Shown here: piece after piece, positions 1 through 11,491 of the stretch
Layout of the letters: every line of letters starts with the position of its first letter
Position numbering within the stretch: position 1 is the first letter of the stretch
Assembly (NCBI GenBank): GCA_951640195.1
Contig: OX621172.1
Coordinates: 1,972,688-2,036,687 of the forward strand
Direction: 5' to 3'
DNA from: Porpolomopsis calyptriformis
Taxonomy: Eukaryota > Basidiomycota > Agaricomycetes > Agaricales > Hygrophoraceae
Length of the DNA stretch: 64,000 nucleotides
Position numbers and translations under genes: made by a program
The notes under the pieces: generated by a model
Database searches by the model: none
What the model was told of the DNA's origin: nothing
Seen by the model: only the letters and a program-made list of their open reading frames with translations

Positions 1-793
1 ACGGACATCCGACCTATGTTTGTTACATTACAAGGACTTCGTAACTACGTACTCGTACGTTCTCTCTTATAGACACATTCAATCGCGCCATATCCATCTA
101 ACTCAACCTTTTGACTACAGGGCCCAATCACAGAAGAGCTCGTATTTCGTGCATGCATACTAGCCGTCTACAATCTCGCCGCAGCGTCCACCAAGCGCAT
201 GATTTTTCTCAGCCCATTATCTTTCGGTGCCGGTGCGAACCTCTAAATCTTGCTTTACACTCTGCCTTTTCGGACCATTTCTCTCATCTTCCTCTCATCT
301 CTTCAAGCTCACATCCACCACGCTTGGGATACGTACAACCGCTACGGCAAAACGTCCGCTGCCTTCAAGCAAGCTATCCTCATCATGCGTACGTCGCTCC
401 TCTCCGTCTTCAAAACCAAATTCTGAAAAACTCTCTCGCCACTAACCCTCCAGTGATTCAATTCACATACACCACCATCTTTGGCTTTTACTGCGCATTC
501 CTCTTCTTGCGTACCAGTTCCATTTTCCCGCCCATCTCCGCTCACGTCTTCTGCAACATCATGGGCATACCCCAAATTTTAGCCCATCTCAATCGATTCC
601 CTCGGCGCGGTGCAGGTTCGTCTTTTCCGATCTGACTGGCGGAATAACCCCGTTCTCATTCCTTATAGCCATCATAGCAGCCTATATATTTGGAATCGTG
701 GGATTCTTGTACGCCTTGTGGCCCTGGACCTATGTGCCAGATAGCATTTATTGGCCGCCACCGCAGTATAATAGCTCGCAGATGGTGCCTTGA
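1..793 (+). CDS. RCE1: CAAX prenyl protease 2 (RCE1), 3' part
   Basis: The type II CAAX endopeptidase removes the terminal tripeptide from prenylated proteins such as Ras and a-factor in the ER membrane. The window opens inside an exon (frame from base 4, ending LQGLRNYVL at 54). A phase-0 intron (55-120) leads to GPITEELVFRACIL, which holds the catalytic EExxxR motif. After an intron comes HIHHAWDTYNRYG (second motif, His), then FQFTYTTIFGFY and the third motif HVFCNIMGIP. A last intron precedes a C-terminal membrane segment and the hydrophilic tail ending SSQMVP, stop 791-793. The three conserved motifs are in the family order, so assignment is firm. The 5' half, with the first membrane helices, lies outside the window. 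Joined exons are seen directly; ER location is family knowledge. Confidence 0.9.
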
Positions 794-1049
794 TTGAGGG
801 TTGTATGCGACCTTATATGCTGTAAATTTAATCATGGGAAAACTACACGTAGAAATTCTAATTGATATGCGTCCGCATCTCGAATGGTCAGATACTGAGT
901 GTGTGTGGACCATTTTTAAATAAAGCCCGACTCTGCTAGGACAGGCCGTGGGGGGTGATATTCACGGGCAGCAAGTGCCTTTGTGATCGTATACAATGCA
1001 TCATGGAGAGGTACCAGATAGTTCGTAGATAATTCCATCACGAAACGTT
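794..1049. other. Intergenic
   Basis: This is the 3' flank of the RCE1 gene. No conserved coding frame, RNA gene or repeat was recognised. The decayed NB-ARC/TPR relic begins beyond it on the opposite strand. Confidence 0.5.
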
Positions 1050-2510
1050 GTTTGACCTGTCGCACAGGGCTTCCTGGTTTGTGTTCACCGCTGAAATGTC
1101 TTTCTGTCCCGTTATACTATCGACACGGTCCAACCGAATGGTGAGTCTCCTTCCGAGGAGTGCCCTAACCTCGTTAAAGGGTTGTGAGGCTATTCATCCG
1201 ATGGATCGGACTCGGGTGATTGAGTCGTAGATGCTTCAAGCGCCTCAGTCTCATGAAATAGTCCATAAACGACCGCGAGGTTGCTCATTGACGAGAACGT
1301 GTCTTGGTGATCGGTCCCTAGACAATTCTCCCTCTCAATTAGTACCGGCTAATCCAACGCCTCTGCAGATAAGCGGGAGATCGTTCACCAACGCGAGGGT
1401 GCCCGGGTGGTCGATGATCAGCTCCTTCTCGCTCTCATTCAGCGCCTGCACAACACCTGAGCGTCGTCATATCTTCCTCGCTCTCCAAGCGCTAGACAAT
1501 CGGTGGGTTGGCGAGGCTTAGCTCGACCTTCATCTCGTACAAGTCCCTCGGTCCTCGATTCAACGTTGGAATGATGTTTCGTAAGCAGTCCAATGTATTG
1601 GCAATCGAGGGTCTCCTACACGTCGGAACGTCCCAGACGATTGGTCGTAGCATTCTTTCTTCGCATTCTCTTGTATCATGAATTGGACTAAATCATGCGT
1701 CCACAACGAAGGGTTCCAAGATCAGTTCGATTCGAGTTTTCGCATAGCCATCGGAAATTGGATCGGGGAGAGAAACCAATGCGCGAAGGTTCGATAGACA
1801 GGTGGGAAGTATTTTTGCCGTCGATTTGGTATTGCAGACTCTCGTGGAGTTGGGGGCGACGAAGTTGGCAGGTAACTCTTTGGCTTCATCAACAACCACC
1901 CTCGCCACTATACTTTCGAGTCGAGGAACAAACGAGATTACTGATACCACGACATTCCCCATTGACCGTTGATCGTAAGAAGGCAACAATCCTCCCATCG
2001 AATTAATTATCAGTGTAATTTAAAAGATGCCAAACTTCGTGGATATGAAACTCACTTCTATTCTCCACTGATTACTATAGAATTTTCGGCATATCTTGCT
2101 GTCACGAACGACACCATTTGAACGAGTCCTTCCGGCTCAAAAGCGAGAGCGTTGTAATTCCTCATCTTGAATCAGATGCCTTGTCACGTCCCATAGTCGC
2201 AAGACCTGGATAGGATGCTGTTCTCACCAACGCCTCGGCAACTTATAATGTCCGCGTCGCGACAAAATATTACCCCGCGTATTCCTCCGAGGAAGGTGAA
2301 GTCGAAGAAAGCCTAGCATGCCAACCTTTCTTGCACCCCACCCACCAGAGTCGGGCCGCGATAAGTTTGGCGTGCTGCTCTTGCAGGTGTCGATCAGGAT
2401 GTCCAACGAGATCGAGTATCCCGCTGGTGGCTGATATCCAGAAGGTGTATGTATACCGATGCCAGCACCAGAGCCTTCCCTAAACCTGGCACTCCGTGAC
2501 GCTTGGTTTG
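1050..2510 (-). pseudogene. Decayed NB-ARC/TPR (STAND) gene relic
   Basis: Reading the minus strand from about 2510 down gives, in shifting frames, the same order of motifs as the intact NB-ARC-TPR gene at 24.7-27.8 kb. There is a P-loop GVPGLGKA, then FWISATSG-like and ILDLVGHPD-like pieces, HLQEQHAKLIAARLW, and GFLRLHLPRRNTRGN (2260-2320). Next is a piece matching the SLWMHDLIQFMVQ segment (around 1680), then GDPRLP..HWT (about 1600-1640), and TPR pieces such as DHQDTFSSMSNLAVVYG (about 1270-1320). Every block is separated by frameshifts or stops, so it cannot make a full protein. It is a paralogue in inverse orientation relative to the intact gene. Exact ends are uncertain by about 100 bp. 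Confidence 0.75.
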
Positions 2511-2705
2511 GGTCTGTTCCAAAAACACCAATTCCTTATATCTGCCAGCAAAATGGATGGAGAACACATGGGAGTGAACACCGTCACTAACATGAAGCTG
2601 GCAGCAGATAGCCATAATAATTTGCGACTGCGATTGACTTGGTTTGGTAATGGTGGTCGTTGAATGAGAAAGCATTTATTACCTCTGACCTGCTCCAGCA
2701 CCATA

Positions 2706-3706
2706 ATGCCTCACAAGCGCGCAAAACGCTCAGTTCGCGAACAACAACGCTCTCAAAAGCAAGTCTCTATGACTTGTTTCTTAACATTCAAATAACCATC
2801 TTCTTAAGGGGTAACGACTTGGCACCATCCAAAGGTGAAAGGACAACGACCAGTCTTGACGGAGAGTCCGTCCCAAAATCGGTCTCTCGAGTATTAAATG
2901 CCGCAAGGATAAGGGAGGAATGGAAGGAGAGCAGGAAGAGAAAGTTGGATGACGACGGTGGGGATGAGGATGGTGGTCGTGGAGCAGGCGGAGGCAAGCG
3001 AGCTGCGAAGAAGAGGAAGAGTGGGCACGATAAGAAAGGAGGCGGGAAGGGAAGGGAAGGCTCGACAAAAGGAGCGCTTATGATCCGACCTGGAGAGACG
3101 ATTGCTCATTTTAACAAGTGAGTGTGACTTGCTGTTGTTTTTTCGAAAACTTCATGTCATCTTTATGTTTTTTTTCGGATGTGTAGGAGAGTCGAATTGT
3201 ACATGGCACCCTTGGTCAAGTCCGCTATGCGAACATCTGCGGCAGTCTCGCGGAAAACTCGAGCAGAAGAGCAGCAGCACAAACGAGCCGATCAAAAAGA
3301 AACACGAACAGCGACATTTAAGCCAAAACTGAAATCCGAGCCCGATCACGAACACTCATCGGGGAAGAGTGCTTCCACCCACCACCGTGACCTTGACTCA
3401 CAATCCAATCCATCAAAACCCGACGACAAACACCCAAAAGAGTTTTCAACCACACCATCCTCCGCTCGCCGCCGCCTCAACGATATTGTGCTCGCCCCAC
3501 CAGAGCTGACAAGGTTCCCTCGGCCCAGAGGTGGTAGTACTGCTGCCACCGTCCTCGACCGTGACAACCAACGGATGAAGACAGCAGATGGGGTGGTGTC
3601 GATGGCACAGAAGGCAATGTTAGAAGCCCAGAGGACGATGGCAATCGTGAGGTATCGGGAGATGAAAGAGAGGAGGAAAGCAGAGTCTGGGGTCACGATG
3701 TCCTGA
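2706..3706 (+). CDS. Basic, lysine-rich protein of unknown function (probably nuclear or nucleolar)
   Basis: The start chosen is ATG 2706 (MPHKRAKRSVREQQ...). A 50-bp intron with a GC donor joins it in frame to GNDLAPSKGERTT. A normal intron follows HFNK (3118-3186), and the last exon runs to the stop at 3704-3706. The product is about 310 residues. It has an N-terminal basic stretch, a conserved-looking VLNAARIREEWKESRKRK segment, a K/R/G-rich low-complexity region (GGGKRAAKKRK, several bipartite nuclear-localisation-like clusters), then MIRPGETIAHFNKRVE, LNDIVLAPPELTRFPRPRG and a C-terminal helix (VSMAQKAMLEAQRTMAIVRYREMKERR). The layout resembles small nucleolar ribosome-biogenesis proteins such as the CCDC137 group, but I cannot assign a family with certainty. 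Confidence 0.75.
2759..2808 (+). other. GC-AG intron
   Basis: The donor reads gcaagtct and the acceptor ttaag. Using the GC donor keeps frame (AA|G then GGT AAC). The only nearby GT donor (2763) would give an immediate in-frame TAA at the junction. This supports a true non-canonical donor rather than a mis-assembly. Confidence 0.65.
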
Positions 3707-4038
3707 GGGTCGCATCGTAAATGTTCTCATCTCCGAAGAAAACACGTCTGAATTGGTTGACGTCGGTCCGATGGCGTGTAGCTTCACCAAGGCAACTTGT
3801 GTGCTCGAACCTCTGGATGGAAAGCTTATGTCTTGATGGCCAGGTCATAATCCGTGAAAGACATAGTGGATTCGGCTTCAGAGAGAGAAAAAAAGGAGGA
3901 CAGCAGATATAACCGAACAAGAGACAAGGGGAAAAGAAAAAAAAAACAGTACTAAAAGGTCACGATTGTATGGTGTATGCGTATGCAGGGTGATGTGGAT
4001 ATCGGTGTTGATACAAGCATGGATGAAGCGACCTTCGA

Positions 4039-5180
4039 TCAGAAAGTCTCTTCTTCGTCGACAACAGGCTCGCTTTCCACTGCCTCGCCTTCCGGTACCT
4101 CGAAGCCCTCCTGGGAGATGAGATCAATTATTAGTCGGAATATGATCCGCCAAGGGGTGACAAAGAGAGGGACCCTACAAACCTCAGTTGAATAAAGGAT
4201 TTTCTGAATCTCGCGCAATGTATTGGAGCCAGGATTCGCGTCTAGCTGACTCTGTACAAGGATCTCAATATCACGAAGCTGCCCCAACACTCTTCAGCAA
4301 ACCGACTGGAAACAAAGTGAAAGGAACAAGAGGACACCCCACCTTTGCGAAATAAAAGTCTCGCTCTTTTTCTAATCCCTCTAAATGTGCTGACAAATCT
4401 CTGACTTGCCCCTGCAACGCCAACACAGCTTCTCCAGCGGCAGCCGACCCCGCGCGGTGTCCTCCCACAGGTGTCTTCCCTCCTGACCTACCCCCTCCAG
4501 TGCCAAGGTTCGAAGGTCGCGCCAAGGAGGGTAGGGGAGCAATGGTGGCTGGCGGGTCTGCGGCAGCTCCGCGTCGTCGTGCCACGGCGTCGTAAGGTTG
4601 TCCGCCATAGTTGGCGTCCCAGAAACGTTTCAGCCATTGTAAGAATTCGAGATTATCTCTGTTTAATTAAGGAAAAACGCATGGGTGCCCAGGATGGATG
4701 GTTAGAACGGGAGGGCATGAAACGTACTGCATCTTGCATTTTACGAGCTTTTCGACGGGTATGGGCTAGAACGACAAATGACGCAAGCACGCGCGCACGC
4801 GAGGCTCACGAGTTAAAATGATGGTCTCGAACATGCAAAACAAGGGTGAGACGCGCCTTGTCGATCTTCTTGGTTTTGAAGACGTTTTGCATGACCTTGT
4901 AATTAGCAATGAACTCGTACTCGTGCTTCGCATTCATCTTAACCCGCGCCATTGGCAAATCCCCTACAGCAGAGAAGAATAGGTCAATTTCGGGACTGGT
5001 CAGTCAGTTGGGACCGACCGATGAGTAAACGATGTCGATGAGATGAAAAGACTGACCGTAGATGGAATCTAGGATCTGGCAATATGCGCCTCCCGCACCA
5101 CATTGCTCGACTTTCGTGTAGTTTATCTGAAGGAGGTCGTTGAGCCACGCCAACAGGTCTGTTCTCGACATGGCAGCCAT
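4039..5180 (-). CDS. mal3: Microtubule plus-end tracking protein, EB1 family (Mal3/Bim1)
   Basis: EB1 proteins bind growing microtubule plus ends through an N-terminal calponin-homology domain and dimerise through a C-terminal coiled coil. The start chosen is ATG 5180-5178 with a good context (cacaaaATGGC), giving [18 protein letters not shown] and [20 protein letters not shown], the typical EB1 CH-domain start. Later exons give [21 protein letters not shown] and FKTKKIDKA. Then comes a Gly/Pro/Ala-rich linker, [37 protein letters not shown] (EB-type coiled coil with the FYF..LR..E motif) and an acidic tail [12 protein letters not shown]...EEETF. The stop is at 4041-4039. An upstream ATG at 5219 is possible but weaker. 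The acidic tail resembles the EEY/F end that recruits CAP-Gly proteins. Confidence 0.93.
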
Positions 5181-5438
5181 TTTGTGGTGATAATCGGTGC
5201 TCAAAAGAATCTTCAACAAGGCGAAGCTGATGTAATCAATCGGTCAAGGCGTCCGACAGGGCGACGTTGGGGAGCACCAAGGCTAACTTTACTTTAAACT
5301 CTGAACGGCTGATTGGGTGGGCGAATCAGTCGCCTTAATCAAAGGATGCTATGCAGAGGAATATAAAAGAACAACAAAGGGATCTCAAACTGAAAAATAC
5401 CATCGAGGTTTGGATCCCTAAGGTCAACACTCTCGTCA

Positions 5439-7810
5439 TCAAGCCAATGCCCCCATCAATAACTCCTCAATCGCCTTGTACCCATTCCTAGCGGCACGCG
5501 AGAGCAGTGTTTTCCCAGACCCGTCCTTCAAGTTCACCCGAACGTCCCCATGGGAGAGAAGCAGCTTCACGACTTCCCCTTGCCCGTTCTCGGTTGCATA
5601 CGAGAGTGACGACCAGCCAGTCTCGTCCCTCGAGTCACCCTGAACATCATCACGCGAAAGAAGCAGCTTGACAACTGCCGCGTTCCCATTCGCAGCTGCG
5701 TACGAGAGAGGTGATCGGCCAATCTCGTCCTTCAAGTCGACCCGATCATCGCGGTCAAGGAACAGCCTGAAGACTGCCTCGTTCCCGTTCTCGGCTGCAT
5801 AGGAGAGTGGCCGTCGGCCAGCGCAATCCCTTGAGTCCACTGGGACGTCATCGCGAGCGAGCAACAGTCTCACAACCTCCTCATGACCGTGTTCGGCCGC
5901 ATACGACAACGGTGTTCGGCCATTCCGATCCGTCACGTTCGCATTTGCCCCGTTTTTTAACTGATGATCGAGAATTTGCTTCAAGCCAAAGTAAGAAGAA
6001 ATATGGACACCGGTGAAACACGTCGTAAAATGTTGACCCCAATGGTACGAAGGTACCAGCATAACCTGACTGATGAGAGCAACTTTGACATCATTTTGGA
6101 GAAGATCTAACGCCAAGCTTTTGACACTCTCTTTCTCTTGGTGTCGACACGCATGACGGCCCCAGTTCGAGGCAGCATATTCAAGAAAGGGATGCTGCTT
6201 CAAAAGAGATTCAAACTCGGCATCGTCCTTGCAGAAGCATACATTCGATGAGAGGTATCTGAGGCATGCTTCCGCGATCATGGCTTCGGCATCCGGAAAT
6301 CGAGATTCGCGCTGGTCTTCTATGTATCGTTGTGTAGTGTAGTCTGTATACCAAGGGAATGGAACATACTATCATATCAATAGAAATTTTCACGTACGGG
6401 CAAGGCGAACGGTACGCTGTTCCCGGTCAATAACAATTAGCCCAGCACAGAGAGGTAATTTCCATTCAAAGATGGCAGATTGAGCGTTCATCTCGGTCAG
6501 CCCGGATGAAATAGCGAGAGCATACTGAAGCTCCTCGACTGATAATGGTCGATGAGCATATGCAACCCATGCCAGAATCCGCTTGGCCAGCTCCGAAGTG
6601 TTCGGTTGTCGCTCAATTCGTTCCATAGCTTCATTGTAGATGGCACCTATTTCGTTTGGAAGACTATCCAGAGCTTTGCGGACATCCTTTTCACTTTCCT
6701 GTTCTAAAAGAGCGTCCATATGCAAGCGCGCTAGTAAAAACCTTGCGGTTGGTTAGATAACTCGATGAATTTGTGAAGCGTCAATGACACACTTACATGC
6801 CCTTGACATTGTTGACAATTTTTTCGGTAATGGTGTCTTGCAGAACCATCAGACCAGGACAGTTGGTAAGCTGTCTTTGAACATATATTGTCACATCCTC
6901 TTTAGTCGCACTAATATCGATGCGTTGTGCTTCATGAAAGTATTGTTCGATAAAAGGACAAAGGCGCGAGGTTACCATGAGTTTGATAGGTCCGGTTAAG
7001 GATTTAAGGGCTGCCAATAGTCTGATTCGAGTTGCATTGGCTGCTATGCATTCATCAAGAGCATCGACAATGATAAAAATCTTTGTGTAGTTCTTGACTT
7101 CTATCTCCCATGTCTCGATGGTCTCGTCCAATGTGGGTTCAGTCTGTCGGATGGTGTGCCGATTATAGAATGATTTGATATTGTCGGATATCTCGCCACA
7201 ATCTTGGACAAGCTGCTTGAGAAGACTTGCTACGAGGTGGGGAACCGTCTGGGTCGTCCTTTCTTTATAGTTGCAATAGATGACCGCAACTCCAACATTG
7301 CCGTCCATGAACCGGGTTTGAAGATGGTTTACGACAATGGCTCTGGTGTGTAGGCATTAGTGCAAAATCAATGAAGGATTTGCATGGTGCTAATTACGCC
7401 AGGATGGTCTTTCCGACACCAGCTGAAAGCCAATTTGTCAGATCGTTGTGACTGAGAGAGAGGCCGACCTTACCATTGCCAGGACACCACAATATTTGTG
7501 GGTCCCCATCTCGCCAACCCAGAAATGTTTCTGATTCCAGCAGCCATTCTCCGGTACCCCTTTCGCGTGTCTGTAGAAATTTGCTCTGAGAGGCCTTAAA
7601 GTTGAGAGGTGATAACCACTCTGTGATATCGCGGCACTCTTGGACTAGTCTCTGCCTGGTCTCTGTAGAACCCGGTCAGCCATTGGAGCGTAGGTTAGAT
7701 TCGTACTGATGCAGGTTTGGAAACTCACCTGGATCTTGATTGGAGTTGATGTGGTAGATATCCCTGCCGGCAATGTTGATGCTGTGGGTGACTGTCACCT
7801 GGGCGGCCAT
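5439..7810 (-). CDS. NACHT-ankyrin STAND (NLR-like) protein
   Basis: The start is ATG 7810-7808: MAAQVTVTHSINIAGRDIYHI, a short N-terminus carrying a GRD motif. After an intron comes ITEWLSPLNFKASQSKF..ERGTGEWLLESE..GW, the usual lead-in to fungal NACHT domains. The P-loop GNAGVGKTILA is rebuilt across an intron at about 7410-7480. KIFIIVDALDEC is Walker B, and LMVTSRLCPFIEQYF follows. An intron after VKGM joins FLLARLHMDALLEQES, then the winged-helix-like region LSVEELQYALAIS and VRLAHYTTQRYIE. The C-terminal exon holds about five ankyrin repeats (GRTPLSYAAEHGHEEVVRLLL and similar). No frame breaks were seen, so it is probably functional. Fungal STAND proteins act in non-self recognition and programmed cell death (family knowledge); the effector domain, if any, is not recognisable. 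Confidence 0.9.
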
Positions 7811-8686
7811 TTGCTCTACTAGCCAATCAGAATGATCACTTCGATTATAAAAGTTACATGCATCCGAGTCACATACGCTGGTCCAAGTCTCGACGTCAGA
7901 AGAACCTGGTACGATTGAGTACGAAGATGTGTCCTAGAAGGAACAGTACAAGGTCAGCCATAACGGGGTGGAGATTTGCGGGACTCCTCCATCAGCACTA
8001 GCCGTTGGGATATCCCAAGTAACTCCAAGAGTGTCAAGTTTACAGAGGAAACATCAGGATTCCATACCAGAAAATGCTCATCTGTAAACGTCTACGCTCG
8101 AGCACTAATGTTCAAATGGGCTTAGCGCAAACAGGAGTTAGGTCACACCACCATTTCAACATTGGTATACCTTCCTCTCCCTTAATCTACACATGTACAC
8201 GGACATGTAGGAACTCAAAAGACTCACAAAATCCTCTTTCGATGGTGTGAATAGCGGCCAGCGGTGGGTGACTTCGCACTTTTCTTCTCAATTATTTGTT
8301 GTTTGTACTAAGATTTGATAGAGTTCCAGGCACTGTCTGATGCTATCCGCTGCGTTCGGTTCGCGCGAAAGTAATCTTATTCAAACGGCATCCACCACTG
8401 AATATGTAATTATAATGCCAAGTTTGGTCCACGCGACAAGGCGGGACGGCAGCCTTGGACGGTGAGTAAGGTACCAAGTTGAAATGATTGAGAAATCTTA
8501 CCACACCTCGCCATGTCTTAGAAGGAAATTTCCCATTAATTGTCAGTCGTAATTGGCGCCACAGGGAGCTCCTATGTGACTAGACCAAACCATTTTCCCC
8601 ATCATTTATTAAGGTCCAGGACCTTCCCCTTTGTCTTCGTCCTCTACCTTTCCCTCCCAGTTCAGGACCTTGCTGCTAGGGGCAAT
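7811..8686. other. Intergenic, divergent promoter region
   Basis: This 876-bp gap separates the start codons of the NACHT-ankyrin gene (-) and the membrane protein gene (+). A small open frame at 8540 does not splice sensibly into the downstream gene. No repeat or RNA gene was recognised. Confidence 0.5.
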
Positions 8687-10666
8687 ATGAATCAACACCT
8701 CATCTTCCCTAACACTGGCTTGCAAGTGCTGAGCAGTCTGATCCACTTTGTTGGTGAGTACCCCTTCGAATGGGACCACTTCTAGAGTTTTTAATCTTAT
8801 GGTTGATCGCGTGTCGAAAAGGCGTTTCTTTCCTGGCACACTGCATCTCACGAGCGGCGAACTTCAACTCGATTAGCACCTTTCTCGCGTTGAGCTGGGC
8901 TCGAATCTGTGTCTTCCTCGTCTTCATCGACTCGTGGCTTTTCCTTCTTATCAGTATGTTCTCCTTAAGCCATACGCGAATGTCCTAACCTCTTTCTCTG
9001 TGTTTCGAATACCAGGCGGTGTCCTTATTTTCGGTGTTGGACTAGAGTACAATTCCGCTATTTGTTCGACTGCAATCTACCTTTGCATTGGCTGTTACGG
9101 AACGTCGAAGCTGTTTATCTACTGCTTTCTCAGTAAGCGCGTTCATCCTTTTTTTACAATCACCTAACGTGGATGCAATTTATCTAGTCGAGAAAGTGCA
9201 CATTGTCTGGTCCCCAACAGCTGGCAGGGGTCGTTTTAAGTCGCCGGTATACATTGTCTGTGTGGTGACGGTTGGATTTTATGGTGTGATTGCCGCCCTC
9301 CTGCTCATTGGTAAGTGGTCGCAACTTTTCGTTCTCAGAATCTAACAGCCTACTAAATTTTAGGGCGTATTCACTACTTTAGACATGATGGCGCATGCGT
9401 TGTGGGGCTCAAAAAGTTTTCATCCATCCCCCTCCTCGCTTACGACCTGTGAGAAAAATAACAATTCATCATGTCCGATCACTGATGTCCGGCGATCCAG
9501 TTACGTAAACATATTCCTCACAGCCCTTTTCCTCTGGCCTCTCCTCCGGTCCTCTTTCTTAAACCCAAGAGTCAAACGAGTCGCTACACGTACCCTTCTG
9601 TGAGCGTGTTTCTCCTCCACACAGATAGTCACCAATCAACTTTGCCTCTCCCAGTGCCGCGGGTGTAGCGCTAACAACTTCAACTGTCAGTATACTCTCT
9701 CATCCCGCTTAACAATGCCTATCCGACCCACTGTTATGACCACACAGATCAACGTTACAGTCATTACAATCTTGGATGGTGTCGAGCTGGGCTGGCTCTG
9801 CCTCGGGAGCTGCGGTACAGATGTACGTAACCTACTTGTTTCGCCACGTCCTCCTACTTCATTCATCTCTACATGGTATCACAGGTCTTCTTCAATTCCT
9901 TTGCCATATACTGGGTGACCGCCGGAGCGTCCTCAACCACCAGGCTCCCCAACACCACCTCCATGAGCCCTGGTATGTCCAAGCCCCCATTGTCTGAACG
10001 CCACCTCTCGGGGGACGGTCACATCAGCGGCCACCCGAAGCCTAGTACCGCTGTTATGTGCACTGCGTGCGGCTCAGCCTCCGATCCATCTGACCACTTG
10101 TCTTCCGAGCCCCTCGCGAAGACGGACGGTGCAGACCTTTTTACCCCTTACATCAAAAAACGGGAATCTGGGAAGATCGCTTTCGCCCCGCTGGATGCCG
10201 TCATGGAGACTGGGGAGGAAGGACAACATGGCGAGCATAAGAACAGAAACTTAAGCTTGAGCTTGCCTTTGAACAAGACTGTGCCTCCACCCCAGCAGCA
10301 GCAGCAGCAACAACAGGAACCGACCCCATCGCGAATTAGAACATTCTTGTCAATGATGTCGAGTCCATTCCGGGTGTCCAAACAACCCCCAGGAGACTCT
10401 ATCTGTAGCAGTATTCAGGTAAGCAATTATCATCCCGACTTCATTCTCCCCTCGCCCCTTTATTTGTGCAACTTTCGGAACGGATTTACTCATCACTGCT
10501 TGATTTATAGATCACAGTCACAACCGAGTACGAAATGGACGACCGGTCGACAAACATTGAATCATCTTCCGCACCAGCCAGTCAAATCCATGGTACTGTT
10601 CCTACCGTGCGCGCCCGTCCTTCTTCCAGCAACTCCGGGGGAAGGGATGTCGGGACAGCGATCTGA
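8687..10666 (+). CDS. Multipass membrane protein of an uncharacterised basidiomycete family
   Basis: The start is ATG 8687 (MNQHLIFPNTGLQVL...). Joined exons give FLILWLIACRKGVSFLAH, ISTFLALSWARICVFLVFID, GLEYNSAICSTAIYLCIG, GTSKLFIYCFLIEKVHIVW, KSPVYIVCVVTVGFYGVIA, GRIHYFRHDGACVVGLK, NIFLTALFLWPLL and a final pair of hydrophobic segments before YWVTAG. That makes about seven membrane helices. The long cytoplasmic-type tail contains a run of eight glutamines (near 10300) and low-complexity Ser/Pro stretches, and after a last intron ends GGRDVGTAI with the stop at 10664-10666. This pattern recurs in many mushroom genomes as uncharacterised 7TM-like proteins. No ligand or function can be assigned. 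It is convergent with the DUF6534 gene. Confidence 0.8.
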
Positions 10667-11491
10667 TCAATGACGTCGATGCTGTAAATCACCATAAGTA
10701 GTTGGATGGATGTTTCTTTTTCCTTGGGCCGTGGGGTTTTTCCCACATCAGCTGCGTTTTTCTTGTTGGTTTGGCGTTTCCGTTCCGTACGTGCCATTGT
10801 ATTCACTCGGTGTGTTTGACTTTTATCACACGGAAAAGGCAAGTCATATATGTATATATTTTAGTTATAACTATGTATGTATTTAGAGACCATCTGGTGC
10901 GTATTGAGTGTCCTGGTGCAATGTTATCCAGTTCGAAACATGGTTCTACCGATACACACGGGTGATTTTGTGCACGGCTTGTTATAAACCGGTGTAAGTT
11001 TGACCCCCCGAAAGGCGTAATATCCGCCTCATGATTACGGGATCTGTGACGGACACTATCCAGATCTCCGGTGTGATGCATCGTTTAGCCCCTTCAGGAG
11101 AGATGAGAGGCACCACAACGTCACGTCAGGACCAAGGCTGTGACCTCGATGTGCTTGGCATAATCGATAGAAAGCAAGCGTCTCCTTGATTCATTTTGAC
11201 CTCCCTGGCCAAGCAAAGAGTAGTATTACTTATAGCAGTCGTCGGATTACAAGGCGATATATACTACGGTGCGATAGGAGCTATTCATACAAACCAATCG
11301 GCATACATTTTACAACCCTACCTCCATTCGTCAACGAACAATCTGACGAACGTCTGTCGCCCAGGTTCGTGGCACCCCCTCTGTGAATTTGTTTTCGAAA
11401 TTTCCACCCCTCACCCCTTGATAAATAATGGAATCCCAACCTTCCCCGACAGGAAGCTCGCCACTGTCGTAATTAAGAACCAAACCCGGGC
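10667..11491. other. Intergenic between two convergent membrane protein genes
   Basis: It holds the 3' flanks of both genes. An open frame at 11196-11585 (+) contains a hydrophobic stretch (VVLLIAVVGLQGD), but it has no recognisable family, overlaps the 3' end of the DUF6534 gene and is not called. Confidence 0.4.

Noticed and set aside
10148..10381. Minus-strand open frame with a run of cysteines
   Set aside because: It is the antisense of the polyglutamine tract in the 7TM-like gene.
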